From the NCBI GenBank assembly GCA_001800975.1, contig MGWK01000046.1, positions 1 to 64,000 on the forward strand: DNA of 64,000 nt. Reading direction: 5' to 3'. Numbering within the stretch: position 1 is the first letter of the stretch; the number at the start of each line of letters is the position of its first letter. Origin of the DNA: Flavobacteria bacterium RIFCSPLOWO2_12_FULL_35_11. GTDB lineage: Bacteria > Bacteroidota > Bacteroidia > Flavobacteriales > Flavobacteriaceae. Under the pieces are notes generated by a model. That model had not been told where the DNA came from, did no database searches, and saw nothing but the letters and a program-made list of their open reading frames with translations. The translations under genes were made by a program, and so were the position numbers. Shown here in pieces: positions 54,885-63,939 of the stretch.

Positions 54885-54957
54885 ACATCAATTAACGACT
54901 TAAAATCGCAAAATTTTACCTAATTTTATTTGAATTATTTTTTCCGATTAAATATTT

Positions 54958-54965
54958 TAAATTTG
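54958..54965 (+). promoter_or_regulatory. -7 promoter element, meaB
   Basis: TAAATTTG, 24 bases before the ATG at 54990; matches TAnnTTTG. A TTTG lies 25 bases upstream (54929-54932), slightly beyond the usual spacing. Confidence 0.55.
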
Positions 54966-54989
54966 TCAATCCTATTGAACAATCAATAA

Positions 54990-56075
54990 ATGCGTAATAA
55001 AAAGTCATCAGAATCTGCCTTGCATGAGGTTGAAGGCATCAAACCGCCTTCTTCCGTCAGTGACAATTCCATAAAAAAAATAAAACTAAAAAGAAGCGAG
55101 CAACCTTCTGAAGCAGCGTTTGTTGAAAAAATACTGGCGGGTGATATTTCCTATTTAAGTCGTGCCATTACTTTAATCGAAAGCACAAATCCCAAACATC
55201 AGGAAAAAGCAACTGCCATTATTGAGCACTGTTTGCCTTATGCAAATAAATCGGTAAGAATAGGAATTACAGGTGTTCCGGGTGTCGGGAAAAGCACTTT
55301 TATTGAAGTGTTCGCAAAACAGTTCACCAGTAAAGGAAAAAAAGTGGCCGTTTTGGCCATTGACCCAAGCAGTTCCATCAACAAAGGAAGTATTTTGGGC
55401 GATAAAACCCGAATGGAAGAACTGGTGAAAGATCCAAATGCTTATATTCGTCCTTCCCCAAGCGGTGAATCTTTGGGCGGTGTGGCGCAAAAAACCCGCG
55501 AAACGATTATTTTATGTGAAGCTGCAGGTTTTGATGTTATCTTAATTGAAACCGTGGGTGTCGGCCAAAGTGAAATTGCCGTGCATTCCATGGTAGATTT
55601 CTTTTTATTGCTGAAATTGGCCGGAGCCGGTGACGAATTGCAGGGAATCAAACGCGGAATTATTGAAATGGCCGATGCCATTGTGATCAACAAAGCCGAC
55701 CAGGACAATATAAAAAGCGCCAATTTGGCAAAAGCAGAATTTTCCCGGGCCTTGCATTTGTATCCGCTGAAAGAAAGCAGCTGGCAGCCGCTCGTGACCA
55801 CCTGCAGCGCTTTTTATAATGAAGGAATTGACGCCATTTATGAAATAATTCAGGACTATTTGAGTTTAACCATGTCGAACGGCTATTTTGAAAAAAGAAG
55901 AAATGAACAAAACAAGTATTGGCTGCTGGAAACCATTAACCAACAATTGAAAAATAATTTTTACAACAAGCCAGCCGTTAAGGAAGCCCTAAAAAAATAT
56001 ATGGACGCCATCCAAAAATTAAAAACGACACCGTTTAAAGCTGCCGAAGAATTACTAAAATTGGCTCAAAAATAA
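54990..56075 (+). CDS. meaB: Methylmalonyl-CoA mutase-associated GTPase MeaB
   Basis: A 361-residue G3E GTPase that loads and protects adenosylcobalamin-dependent methylmalonyl-CoA mutase. Walker A is GVPGVGKST (about 95), followed by DPSSSINKGSILGDKTRM, ETVGVGQSE, the base motif NKAD and a helical C-terminus. No mutase gene is in the window. It has its own promoter element, and the last base of its stop overlaps the ATG of the following glycosyltransferase, so it heads that operon in transcription terms. Confidence 0.93.
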   Translation: MRNKKSSESALHEVEGIKPPSSVSDNSIKKIKLKRSEQPSEAAFVEKILAGDISYLSRAITLIESTNPKHQEKATAIIEHCLPYANKSVRIGITGVPGVGKSTFIEVFAKQFTSKGKKVAVLAIDPSSSINKGSILGDKTRMEELVKDPNAYIRPSPSGESLGGVAQKTRETIILCEAAGFDVILIETVGVGQSEIAVHSMVDFFLLLKLAGAGDELQGIKRGIIEMADAIVINKADQDNIKSANLAKAEFSRALHLYPLKESSWQPLVTTCSAFYNEGIDAIYEIIQDYLSLTMSNGYFEKRRNEQNKYWLLETINQQLKNNFYNKPAVKEALKKYMDAIQKLKTTPFKAAEELLKLAQK

Positions 56076-56788
56076 TGAAATACGAATTTACCATTATTGT
56101 TCCTGTTTACAATGAAGAGGACAATTTAAAACGCGTGGAACAGGAGCTTTCCGACTATCTGAAAATTGCCTCAAAAAAAACAAACATCCTTTTTGTAAAT
56201 GACGGAAGCAAGGACAACAGCCAGCTATTGATAGAAGAAATTTGCGTCAATAACCCTGATTTCTCCTATATTTCATTTGAACAAAACCAGGGATTAAGCG
56301 CTGCCATTGCAGCCGGATTTAAACAGGTGGATGCAGAACTGGTAGGGTATATAGATTCCGATCTGCAAACCGCTCCGGAAGATTTTAATTTGTTGCTGGC
56401 GCATATTGGAGAATACGATTTGGTTACGGGTGTTAGAACTGGCAGAAAAGATTCTTTTGTAAAAAATATGTCATCCACAATTGCGAACGGAATTAGACGG
56501 GCTTTCACCCATGATGGAATGGACGATACCGGTTGTCCTTTAAAAGTGATTAAAACGGAATATGCCAAAAATATTCCCATGTTTAACGGGTTGCATCGCT
56601 TTTTACCCGCTATGATTTTATTGCAAAATGGCAAAATAAAACAAATACCCGTGCAGCATTTCCCAAGAATTGCGGGTGTGGCAAAATATGGCTTGTGGAA
56701 CCGATTGATCGGTCCGCTTATCGATTGTTTTGCCTATGTATGGATGAAAAAAAAATACTTAAACTACAAAATAGTTAAAAAAGGGTAA
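56075..56788 (+). CDS. Family 2 glycosyltransferase, ArnC/DPM1-like
   Basis: A 237-residue GT2 enzyme: TIIVPVYNEEDNLK, FVNDGSKDNSQ, the DxD in YIDSDLQTAPED, GMDDTGCPLKV and the HRFLPAMILLQNG segment. The motifs agree with undecaprenyl-phosphate sugar transferases such as ArnC. It overlaps meaB and is immediately followed by the LAB_N gene (ATG overlapping its last base), so the three are tightly coupled. Confidence 0.87.
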   Translation: MKYEFTIIVPVYNEEDNLKRVEQELSDYLKIASKKTNILFVNDGSKDNSQLLIEEICVNNPDFSYISFEQNQGLSAAIAAGFKQVDAELVGYIDSDLQTAPEDFNLLLAHIGEYDLVTGVRTGRKDSFVKNMSSTIANGIRRAFTHDGMDDTGCPLKVIKTEYAKNIPMFNGLHRFLPAMILLQNGKIKQIPVQHFPRIAGVAKYGLWNRLIGPLIDCFAYVWMKKKYLNYKIVKKG

Positions 56789-57441
56789 TGAGTAATTGGA
56801 TCATTTACAGTATCGGTTTTTTGGCGCAGCTGTTATTTTCCGTAAGGCTCATTTTGCAATGGATATTATCCGAAAAAAGCAAAAAGGTGTTAACGCCTGC
56901 CATATTTTGGAAAATAAGTCTGTTTGCCTCCTTTCTATTATTTGTTTATGGATATTTGCGTGAGGATTTTTCCATTATGTTGGGCCAGGCCCTCACCTAT
57001 TTCATTTATATCCGGAACTTGCAACTGCAGGGTGAATGGAAAAAAGCGCCAAATTATGTGCGTATTTTCCTATGGATTTTTCCATTGCTTATTGTTATTT
57101 ACTATTTCAACAACAATACCTACGATATGGCCAAATTGCTGAAAAATGAGGACATCCCGAAATGGTTATTAATCATGGGAATTGCTGCGCAAACCATTTT
57201 TGCGTTACGGTTTGTGTACCAATGGATTTATTCCGAAAAAAACAAACAATCGCTGTTGCCTTATGGGTTTTGGCTGTTGAGTTTCATTGGCTCAGTAATG
57301 ATTTTAATTTATGCGATTTTAAGAAAAGATCCGGTGCTTTTGCTTGGCCATTTAATGGGTTCCGTAATTTATTTCAGAAATCTCATTTTATCAAAAAGGG
57401 AAAATTTAACTAACATTCTAAAGGCAACTTCAGATGATTAA
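56788..57441 (+). CDS. Membrane protein with two tandem LAB_N domains
   Basis: A 217-residue protein built as two copies of the lipid-A-biosynthesis N-terminal (LAB_N) membrane domain. Copy 1 (about 1-82) and copy 2 (about 124-205) share GFLAQLLFSVRLILQWILSE against IAAQTIFALRFVYQWIYSE, the SxxPxxFW turn, LxxFxSxxxxxYxxLRxD, and the final YFIYIRNL against SVIYFRNL. LAB_N proteins occur beside ArnT/ArnC-type genes and may carry or flip lipid-linked sugars. It overlaps the GT39 gene by eight bases. Confidence 0.85.
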   Translation: MSNWIIYSIGFLAQLLFSVRLILQWILSEKSKKVLTPAIFWKISLFASFLLFVYGYLREDFSIMLGQALTYFIYIRNLQLQGEWKKAPNYVRIFLWIFPLLIVIYYFNNNTYDMAKLLKNEDIPKWLLIMGIAAQTIFALRFVYQWIYSEKNKQSLLPYGFWLLSFIGSVMILIYAILRKDPVLLLGHLMGSVIYFRNLILSKRENLTNILKATSDD

Positions 57442-59059
57442 AATCTTTGAAAAATATCCGTTAGCCCTATTGTCAGGTGTTGTTTTATTGATGCTCCTGA
57501 TTCACCTGGAAGTGCCTAACATCACCATTATGGAAGCCCGTAATTTTATTACGGCACGTGAAATGGTGCAGGATAATCATTGGATTTTAACCACCATCAA
57601 CGGCGAAGCGCGCTACCAAAAACCGCCATTACCGACTTGGTTAACGGCTGTCTCAGGAATGCTTTTTGGTATCAACAATGTTTGGGCTTTAAGGCTTCCG
57701 GCTGTATTGATGGTTTTATTTTCGGGTATTTGTATTTATTATTTGTCATTGAAATTAAATCTTTCAAAAATTCAAAGTTTACATAACAGTTTAATTTTGG
57801 TAACTTCATTTTATATTTTCGCCATCATTATTGAAGCACCCTGGGATATTTTTGCGCACGGTTTTATGCTTGCCGGACTCTATTTTCTGTTTCTGTTTTT
57901 TGAAGAAAATAATGCACGATGGAAAAACGCTTTGTTGGCCGCATTTTTTGTCGGATTGTCATTATTGAGTAAAGGTCCGGTATCGCTATACGTTTTGTTT
58001 TTGCCGTTTTTAATTTCTTACGGAATTGTATTTAAATTTAAAGACCTAAAATCGAGAATACTTCCATTGCTCATCTTTCTTATTTTATTTTTGGTGATTG
58101 GGGGCTGGTGGTTTGTATATGTGAGATTGGCAGATCCGGAAGCATTTTTGGAAATTGCCACAAAAGAAACAGAAAATTGGAGCAGCTACAACATAAAACC
58201 AATTTATTACTATTGGAACTTTTTTATCCAGTCCGGTTTGTGGGCAATTCCGGCATTTATCAGTTTGCTGTATCCTTATTTGATTAAGCGCGTTGCATAT
58301 AAAAAAGCCTATCAATTTTCATTTTGGTGGACGATTATTGCGGTAATTTTATTATCCTTGATTCCCGAGAAAAAAGCGCGTTATCTGGTTCCTGCATTGA
58401 TTCCGCTGGCCATAAATTCCGGTTTTTATATTCAATATTTAATGGCTGATTTTTCAAAAATTACTGCTAAAAAAGAGACAATTCCTGTTTATTTTAACTT
58501 CGGATTGATTGCCGCCTTAAGCCTGGCCGTTCCGTTCGCCTTGTTCTTTTTGTTGAAAGACGGATTGCAAAACCATTTAATAAGTTATTTATTGACTTCA
58601 TTGGCAACACTTTTAATCGGAATTCTGTTAATCAGAAATTTGTATGTTAAAAAGTTTTCGACCGTTTTTTATTTAACCATTTTGTTTGTGGTTTCTTTAG
58701 GCGCTTTTGGCTTGCCCCTGTCGAAAAGTTTGAATAATAACGCGGAATTCAGGTCCATCAACACATTGCATCAATTTGAAAAAAGCAATAAGATTACCAG
58801 TTATTCCATAGGCGAAATGGCCCCGGAATTGCTTTGGGATTATAACGGCATTCTAAAAGATATTTATAAAAACGAAACGCTAAAAATTCCTGCTGAACCA
58901 AATTTTGGCTTGTTGCTGATGAATGAGGATACCGAAATTATTGCGGCTCAATTGCGCCAAGATTACAATTTAAAACGCATTGAAACCTATAATTTGAATG
59001 TTGGTTCAAAAAGCAAAGAACGATTGATCAGAGAATTTTATTTAGTTTCAAAAAAATAG
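57434..59059 (+). CDS. GT39/ArnT-like glycosyltransferase, second copy
   Basis: A 541-residue PMT-like membrane protein with many helices: the catalytic acidic motif NITIMEARNFITAREM near residue 32, YQKPPLPTWLTAV, and GLSLLSKGPV as in the first copy. It overlaps the LAB_N gene by eight bases. Both GT39 enzymes share these motifs but differ clearly in sequence, so they may use different acceptors or sugars. Confidence 0.85.
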   Translation: MIKIFEKYPLALLSGVVLLMLLIHLEVPNITIMEARNFITAREMVQDNHWILTTINGEARYQKPPLPTWLTAVSGMLFGINNVWALRLPAVLMVLFSGICIYYLSLKLNLSKIQSLHNSLILVTSFYIFAIIIEAPWDIFAHGFMLAGLYFLFLFFEENNARWKNALLAAFFVGLSLLSKGPVSLYVLFLPFLISYGIVFKFKDLKSRILPLLIFLILFLVIGGWWFVYVRLADPEAFLEIATKETENWSSYNIKPIYYYWNFFIQSGLWAIPAFISLLYPYLIKRVAYKKAYQFSFWWTIIAVILLSLIPEKKARYLVPALIPLAINSGFYIQYLMADFSKITAKKETIPVYFNFGLIAALSLAVPFALFFLLKDGLQNHLISYLLTSLATLLIGILLIRNLYVKKFSTVFYLTILFVVSLGAFGLPLSKSLNNNAEFRSINTLHQFEKSNKITSYSIGEMAPELLWDYNGILKDIYKNETLKIPAEPNFGLLLMNEDTEIIAAQLRQDYNLKRIETYNLNVGSKSKERLIREFYLVSKK

Positions 59060-59158
59060 TACTTTTGATAGAGGAAATAAGCATAACGGGAACAACCGGC
59101 AAACACTTATCAAAATTAATGCGAATTCCATATGACCTTAAAATAAAACAAAATTTAT

Positions 59159-59830
59159 ATGAAAACATTAACCTACATAGATAAAGCAGCCTATCTATTA
59201 TTAATCGTTCTATTCGGATTTGGAATATACTTTGCAAACACAAATCTTCCCTATTTTGATGAAGTATATACGGTGGAAGATGGCTTTATTGAAAATGGTT
59301 CCGCTATTTTTCTATTGAGTTCAAGCCTGCTTTTGCTTTATCGCCTTTTTAAGCTTTTTAAACACAAAGATTTGTTATGGAAAATTGGAATTCTGGCCAT
59401 GTCGCTTGTTTTCTTTTTTGGTGCCGGTGAAGAAATTTCTTGGGGACAACGCATTTTTAATGTGGAATCTTCCCAATATTTTATAGAAAACAATGCGCAG
59501 GGAGAAACCAATTTGCACAATTTAGTCGTTGAGGACACCAAAATAAATAAGTTAATTTTCAGTCAGCTTTTAACCGTTGTTTTGGTTATTTATTTAATCA
59601 TAGCCCCTTTTTTATACAGAAAGTTTGATTGGGTTAAAAAATTGGCGAACAAATTTGCGGTGCCAATTGTGCAATGGCACCATACCATTTCATTTTTAAC
59701 AGGTACGGTTTTACTATTATTTATTTCCTCAAACAGGAAATGGGAAATCTACGAATTGGCTTTCAGTGTCATTTTTTTGCTGATATTTATAAATCCTTTC
59801 AACAAAGAAATTTACGCCGCTAATTCATAA
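59159..59830 (+). CDS. Uncharacterised multi-pass membrane protein
   Basis: A 223-residue protein with about six hydrophobic segments (near 13-26, 48-62, 74-88, 137-153, 180-196, 200-212). I do not recognise a family. Conserved-looking soluble patches are DEVYTVEDGFIENG, GAGEEISWGQRIFNVES and ETNLHNLVVED, which hold acidic and His residues that could form a site in the membrane loops. It follows the GT39 gene by 99 bases, and its 3' end overlaps that of the convergent PAP2 gene by 11 bases. Confidence 0.65.
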   Translation: MKTLTYIDKAAYLLLIVLFGFGIYFANTNLPYFDEVYTVEDGFIENGSAIFLLSSSLLLLYRLFKLFKHKDLLWKIGILAMSLVFFFGAGEEISWGQRIFNVESSQYFIENNAQGETNLHNLVVEDTKINKLIFSQLLTVVLVIYLIIAPFLYRKFDWVKKLANKFAVPIVQWHHTISFLTGTVLLLFISSNRKWEIYELAFSVIFLLIFINPFNKEIYAANS

Positions 59831-60389
59831 ACTTTTTCAAAAAAGCTTTAAAAAAAACATAAAACAGCGAACCGTAAATTAGTCCGAACAGCATTCCCGT
59901 CAACACATCCAGAGGAAAATGCACGCCCATATAAATGCGGCTGTAAGACACTGCCAACGCCCATATAATTAGTATGGAAAATAAATAGTCCCGTTTACTT
60001 TTTAACAACAAACCAAAAAATACCGCCATTGCCATCGTATTGGCGGCATGTGCCGAAAAATAGCCGTACAAACCGCCGCACCGGTTGCCCACCAGCCGAA
60101 TTAAATCAGAAATATTTTCATTGTGGCAAGGACGCAATCTTTTAAAACCGTATTTAAATAAATTGCTTGTTTGATCAGAAGTGATTATGAGTAAAACGAC
60201 AAAAAAAACCGCAACAAACGTTTTCTTTAATCCAAATTGTTTGTAGGTAAAATAAAGCAGCACCAAATACAAAGGAATGGCGCTATACTTATTTGACATA
60301 AACAGCCAAAAACCATCCCATTGCGGTGTTCCTAAATTATTTAAGTAAATAAGCAATTCAATGTCTCTAGTCAGCAGTGAATCTATCAT
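59820..60389 (-). CDS. PAP2-family membrane phosphatase
   Basis: A 189-residue protein of the PAP2/LpxE-like family with several helices. The phosphatase triad is visible: KYGFKRLRPC (KxxxxxxRP), YGYFSAHAANTMA (PSGH-like, here FSAH) and SRIYMGVHFPLDVLTG (SRxxxxxHxxxD). It would remove phosphate from a lipid such as lipid A or undecaprenyl diphosphate in the outer leaflet. Its place at the end of the sugar-transfer locus fits that. The 3' end overlaps the hypothetical gene by 11 bases on the opposite strand. Confidence 0.88.
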   Translation of the reverse strand: MIDSLLTRDIELLIYLNNLGTPQWDGFWLFMSNKYSAIPLYLVLLYFTYKQFGLKKTFVAVFFVVLLIITSDQTSNLFKYGFKRLRPCHNENISDLIRLVGNRCGGLYGYFSAHAANTMAMAVFFGLLLKSKRDYLFSILIIWALAVSYSRIYMGVHFPLDVLTGMLFGLIYGSLFYVFFKAFLKKFMN

Positions 60390-60415
60390 TGGATTATCCT
60401 TGATTATTTATAGGT

Positions 60416-61519
60416 TTAATTTGCCAAGCCAACCAATTCCAGTTCAAAAACCAAATCGGTATTTGGCGGAATGACATTGGCAGCACCCTGTACTCCGTAA
60501 CCCAAATGAAAAGGGATAAACAACATTGCTTTATCACCAATTCTCATTTTTTGCAGACCTTCTTTAAAACCGGCAATTAACTTTGCATCCGGACCATAAA
60601 TTGTTGTAAAAGGCGCGTAGCCATTTTGTTTGTCCCGGCCTTCTTCATAAGTTCCATAAGCCTTGGCGACTTCAACAAAACTGGTGTCAAATAATCTTCC
60701 ATCGGTAAAATACCCTGCATAATTCACTTTTACATTGCTTCCTTTAGGAGGATATTCGCCATTTTTTGTTTCAGTAATCACCAATTTTAATCCGGTAGGA
60801 AGTTCTTTTGCTTCAGGTGCATATTTATTTATTCTGGCTAAAGTTGCCTCAGCAGCCTGTTGCCTTTTTTCTTCCTGGTCTTTTATGTCTTTCAGATACT
60901 TTTCATAAAATGTAGAAAATTCTTTTTGTGCATCAAATTTTTTGGCAATTTTTCCAATTGTGATGATTTCAATGTTTCTGATGGTGTCATTTTGCATGAT
61001 AGAATCAACCACAGCCTGCCCGGAAACGACATTTCCAAACACGGTATGTTTGCCGTCTAACCAGGGAGTTTCTTTATGCGTAATAAAAAACTGGCTTCCA
61101 TTGGTGGCCAGACCTGAATTTGCCATCGACAAAATACCTGCTTTGTCATGTTTCAATAAAAGACTTCCGATACTGTCTCTAGGGAATTCATCACTAAATT
61201 TGTAGCCTGGATCTCCTTCTCCTGTGCCTGTTGGGTCACCGGTCTGAATCATAAATGCCTTAATGACTCTATGAAAAATAATGCCATTATAATATTTTTT
61301 CCCTTTTAGTGGACCAACAACATACTTGTTTGTGCCTGTTGCCAGAGAAACAAAATTAGCCACCGTAATCGGCGTTTTCTCAAATTCAAGTTTCAACAAT
61401 ATGTCCCCTTTATTTGTTTCCATATTTGCATACAAACCATCATCTAAATTGGCATACTTGGTTGGCTTGCAAGAAATAACAAGCAATGACAACACTATAA
61501 TCATAAGTTTAACTTTCAT
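60416..61519 (-). CDS. Two-domain peptidyl-prolyl isomerase lipoprotein (cyclophilin + FKBP)
   Basis: A 367-residue predicted lipoprotein (MKVKLMIIVLSLLVISC, lipobox Cys at 17). The cyclophilin domain is at about 30-200: IIFHRVIKAFMIQTGDPTG, NGSQFFIT and HTVFGNVVSG. The FKBP domain is in the last 120 residues: VKVNYAGYFTDGRLFDTS, GFKEGLQKMRIGDKAMLFIP, GVQGAANVIPPNTDLVFELEL. It should help fold exported proteins. Two more FKBP-type genes lie just upstream, separated by a hairpin terminator. Confidence 0.9.
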   Translation of the reverse strand: MKVKLMIIVLSLLVISCKPTKYANLDDGLYANMETNKGDILLKLEFEKTPITVANFVSLATGTNKYVVGPLKGKKYYNGIIFHRVIKAFMIQTGDPTGTGEGDPGYKFSDEFPRDSIGSLLLKHDKAGILSMANSGLATNGSQFFITHKETPWLDGKHTVFGNVVSGQAVVDSIMQNDTIRNIEIITIGKIAKKFDAQKEFSTFYEKYLKDIKDQEEKRQQAAEATLARINKYAPEAKELPTGLKLVITETKNGEYPPKGSNVKVNYAGYFTDGRLFDTSFVEVAKAYGTYEEGRDKQNGYAPFTTIYGPDAKLIAGFKEGLQKMRIGDKAMLFIPFHLGYGVQGAANVIPPNTDLVFELELVGLAN

Positions 61520-61552
61520 CGGTAGATTTTATTTGTTTTAATTAATCAATAG

Positions 61553-61607
61553 AAAATGCCTTTTAAAAACATAAAGATAGCTTTAAATATGTTTTAAAAG
61601 GCATTTT
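61553..61607 (-). terminator. Hairpin between the FKBP gene and the two-domain isomerase gene
   Basis: AAAATGCCTTTTAAAAACAT (61553-61572) pairs with ATGTTTTAAAAGGCATTTT (61589-61607), 44 bases after the FKBP stop codon on the minus strand. The U-tract is only four bases, so its strength is uncertain. Confidence 0.6.
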
Positions 61608-61650
61608 ATAGGTCGATTATATTACAGCTTGTGCCCGAACAAATAATCGT

Positions 61651-62379
61651 TTATTTTTTTACTTCTAACAATTCCACTTCAAAAATTAAAGGCATAAAAG
61701 GTTTGATTGGTCCGCCTTCACGTGGAAAAGCGCCATAAGCCAATTCTTGAGGGATGAAAAATTTATATTTTGAACCTACGCTCATCAATTGAAGACCTTC
61801 AGTCCATCCTTTAATTACGCCGTTTACCGCAAACTCAATTGGCTCTTTTCTTTCAACTGAACTGTCGAATACAGTACCGTCAATTAAGGTTCCATGATAA
61901 TGAACTTTTACAGTTGAAGTCCCAAGTGGTTTCTCTCCTTTTCCTTCTTTCAAAACAATATACTGCAAACCGCTTGCAGTAACTTGCACGCCTTTGGCTG
62001 TTTTATTGGCTTCTAAAAATTTAACCCCTTCTGCTTTTACGCCAGCAAATTCAGTTTCCATTTTTTTTGTTTGCTCATCTTGTTGTTTTTTCATGGCTTC
62101 TTCTTGCTTTTTTTGAAAAAACGCTCTTAAAATTGGTTCGGTATTTTCAGCAGTGATCAAAATATTTGTGGAATCAATTCCATTCATAACGCCTTGAATA
62201 AATAGATCTTTATTTATTTCAGGGAAATTGGCCTTTAATTTAGAGGCAATGTCTATTCCTAATGAATAACTTACCGTATCCACTTCGGTTTTTAATGCTT
62301 TTTGTGCGGTGCCTTTATTGTTGCACGACAACATTGTTGAAATTAATGTAATTACTGTTAAAATTTTAATTGCTTTCAT
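61651..62379 (-). CDS. FKBP-type peptidyl-prolyl isomerase lipoprotein
   Basis: A 242-residue predicted lipoprotein ([19 protein letters not shown], lipobox Cys at 19) of the FkpA/Mip type. An N-terminal helical part (about 30-130; [34 protein letters not shown]) precedes the FKBP domain with [40 protein letters not shown] and [14 protein letters not shown]. It overlaps gldI by 14 bases and is co-transcribed with it, so it probably folds proteins of the same export pathway. Confidence 0.9.
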   Translation of the reverse strand: MKAIKILTVITLISTMLSCNNKGTAQKALKTEVDTVSYSLGIDIASKLKANFPEINKDLFIQGVMNGIDSTNILITAENTEPILRAFFQKKQEEAMKKQQDEQTKKMETEFAGVKAEGVKFLEANKTAKGVQVTASGLQYIVLKEGKGEKPLGTSTVKVHYHGTLIDGTVFDSSVERKEPIEFAVNGVIKGWTEGLQLMSVGSKYKFFIPQELAYGAFPREGGPIKPFMPLIFEVELLEVKK

Positions 62380-62911
62380 TTTTCTTATTGATTTTTATTA
62401 ATTGAACTTTAAATATTAATGGTTGATTTATTTCTATTTTATTGCTGTCACCTATATATCCATAGGCTTTGTGTGATGGAAACAGGAAAGTTACAACCTC
62501 TCCGGCACCCATTAATTTTAATCCGTTTCGCAGGCCTTCCACTATTTCCTGCTTATCAACGATATAGGTTTGTTCCCCAATTTCTTCAGCACTATAAATT
62601 AAATTGTTATTTATGTCGAAAACATCATAGGTAAACAAAAGCTGATCGCCAACTTTAGGCAAATAGGAATCTGGATTTTTTTGATTATAGGTATACCAAA
62701 ATCCGTTTGTTGAAGCCAAATATTCGGTAAGTGAATCTTTTTCCATAAGCGCCCTGAAAGCATTTTCTTCTGAAGCGTTCATCGTTTTATTTAAAATAAC
62801 CGATTCTTTCAAAAAAGTACTCGTTTTTCCTAAAACTGGTTTGCGCGGAATTGGATTTGCACACGAAACCGTCAGCACCAAAAAAATATAAAGAAAATAT
62901 TTATACTTCAT
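62366..62911 (-). CDS. gldI: Gliding motility-associated peptidyl-prolyl isomerase GldI
   Basis: A 181-residue predicted lipoprotein ([17 protein letters not shown], Cys at 17) with the GldI layout: [54 protein letters not shown], and the FKBP end [20 protein letters not shown]. GldI is needed for gliding in Flavobacterium johnsoniae, presumably as a chaperone of T9SS or motility proteins. It overlaps the DHH phosphoesterase gene by 11 bases. The T9SS cargo at 20829 shows the same system is used here. Confidence 0.88.
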   Translation of the reverse strand: MKYKYFLYIFLVLTVSCANPIPRKPVLGKTSTFLKESVILNKTMNASEENAFRALMEKDSLTEYLASTNGFWYTYNQKNPDSYLPKVGDQLLFTYDVFDINNNLIYSAEEIGEQTYIVDKQEIVEGLRNGLKLMGAGEVVTFLFPSHKAYGYIGDSNKIEINQPLIFKVQLIKINKKNESN

Positions 62912-63932
62912 AAGAGGTCAGCAATTCGTTTTGGTAAGCGGGAAGCAATTTTAAAAATTTTGAAACCGTGGCATCCAACGAAATTTTAGATTTTCCGCCA
63001 GCGGCGTTGTCGTGGCCTCCTCCATCAAAATGTTCCCGGGCAAATTTATTAACCGAAAAACTTCCTTTGGATCTCAATGAAATTTTTATGATTTTTTGTT
63101 CGATATCTTCAATAAAAATAGCCGCAAAAATAATGTTTTCAAGAGACAATGCATAATTCACCACGCCTTCCGTATCTCCTTTTTGATAATCAAATTCATC
63201 TAATTCTACCTGCGATAACGTTATATAGGCCGTTTTTAGCTTGTCGATAACCACCATATTGGTCAATGCTCTGCCCAAAAGCTGCAATCGCGCATAGGAA
63301 TTGGTATCATATACATGGTTGTATATTTTGGCATTGTCTGCGCCTTTATCAATTAAATCGGCTATTATTTTGTGTGTGGTACTTGTGGTTGAAGGAAATC
63401 GAAACGACCCTGTATCGGTCATAATTCCCGTGTAAATACAAGTGGCAATATCCTCGTTGATCGCTTCAACATCATTTAACTTTTCCAAAAAATGATACAA
63501 CATCTGACAGGTTGAACAAACTGAAGTATCTGAAAATAAGTATTTTGCAATGTCTTCAGGTTGCTGATGATGGTCAATCATCATAAAAATGCCCTTGAAT
63601 TCTTTCAGGGTATTTTCCATATCATCACCCACGCGGTTCAAAGCATTAAAATCCAATAAAAAAATGATGGAAGCTTCTGCAATGGCCTTTTTTGATTGCC
63701 TGTTTTGCATATCAAATTTCAAAGCATTTTTTGATCCCGGCAGCCATTTTAGAAAATTAGGATAATCATTTGGCGAAACCACCGTTGCTTTATGTCCCTT
63801 ACTATTAAGATAATGATACATTGCTAAACTTGAGCCAATAGCATCTCCATCAGGGTTTTTATGTGGCACAATCACTACATTTTTAGGCGTAGAAAGCAAC
63901 TCTTTTATTTCCTTAATCTCACTTCTGTTCAT
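62901..63932 (-). CDS. DHH/DHHA1 phosphoesterase, NrnA-like oligoribonuclease
   Basis: A 343-residue bifunctional oligoribonuclease/pAp phosphatase-type protein: VIVPHKNPDGDAIGSSLA near residue 22, FLLDFNALNRVG, MIDHHQQPED, YTGIMTDTGSFRFPSTT and the DHHA1 end HFDGGGHDNAAGG. It degrades short RNAs and may dephosphorylate pAp. The ATG at 63932 is chosen, because a TATATTTG promoter element overlaps the longer open frame upstream. gldI follows with overlapping frames. Confidence 0.93.
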   Translation of the reverse strand: MNRSEIKEIKELLSTPKNVVIVPHKNPDGDAIGSSLAMYHYLNSKGHKATVVSPNDYPNFLKWLPGSKNALKFDMQNRQSKKAIAEASIIFLLDFNALNRVGDDMENTLKEFKGIFMMIDHHQQPEDIAKYLFSDTSVCSTCQMLYHFLEKLNDVEAINEDIATCIYTGIMTDTGSFRFPSTTSTTHKIIADLIDKGADNAKIYNHVYDTNSYARLQLLGRALTNMVVIDKLKTAYITLSQVELDEFDYQKGDTEGVVNYALSLENIIFAAIFIEDIEQKIIKISLRSKGSFSVNKFAREHFDGGGHDNAAGGKSKISLDATVSKFLKLLPAYQNELLTSYEV

Positions 63933-63939
63933 ACGGCTG

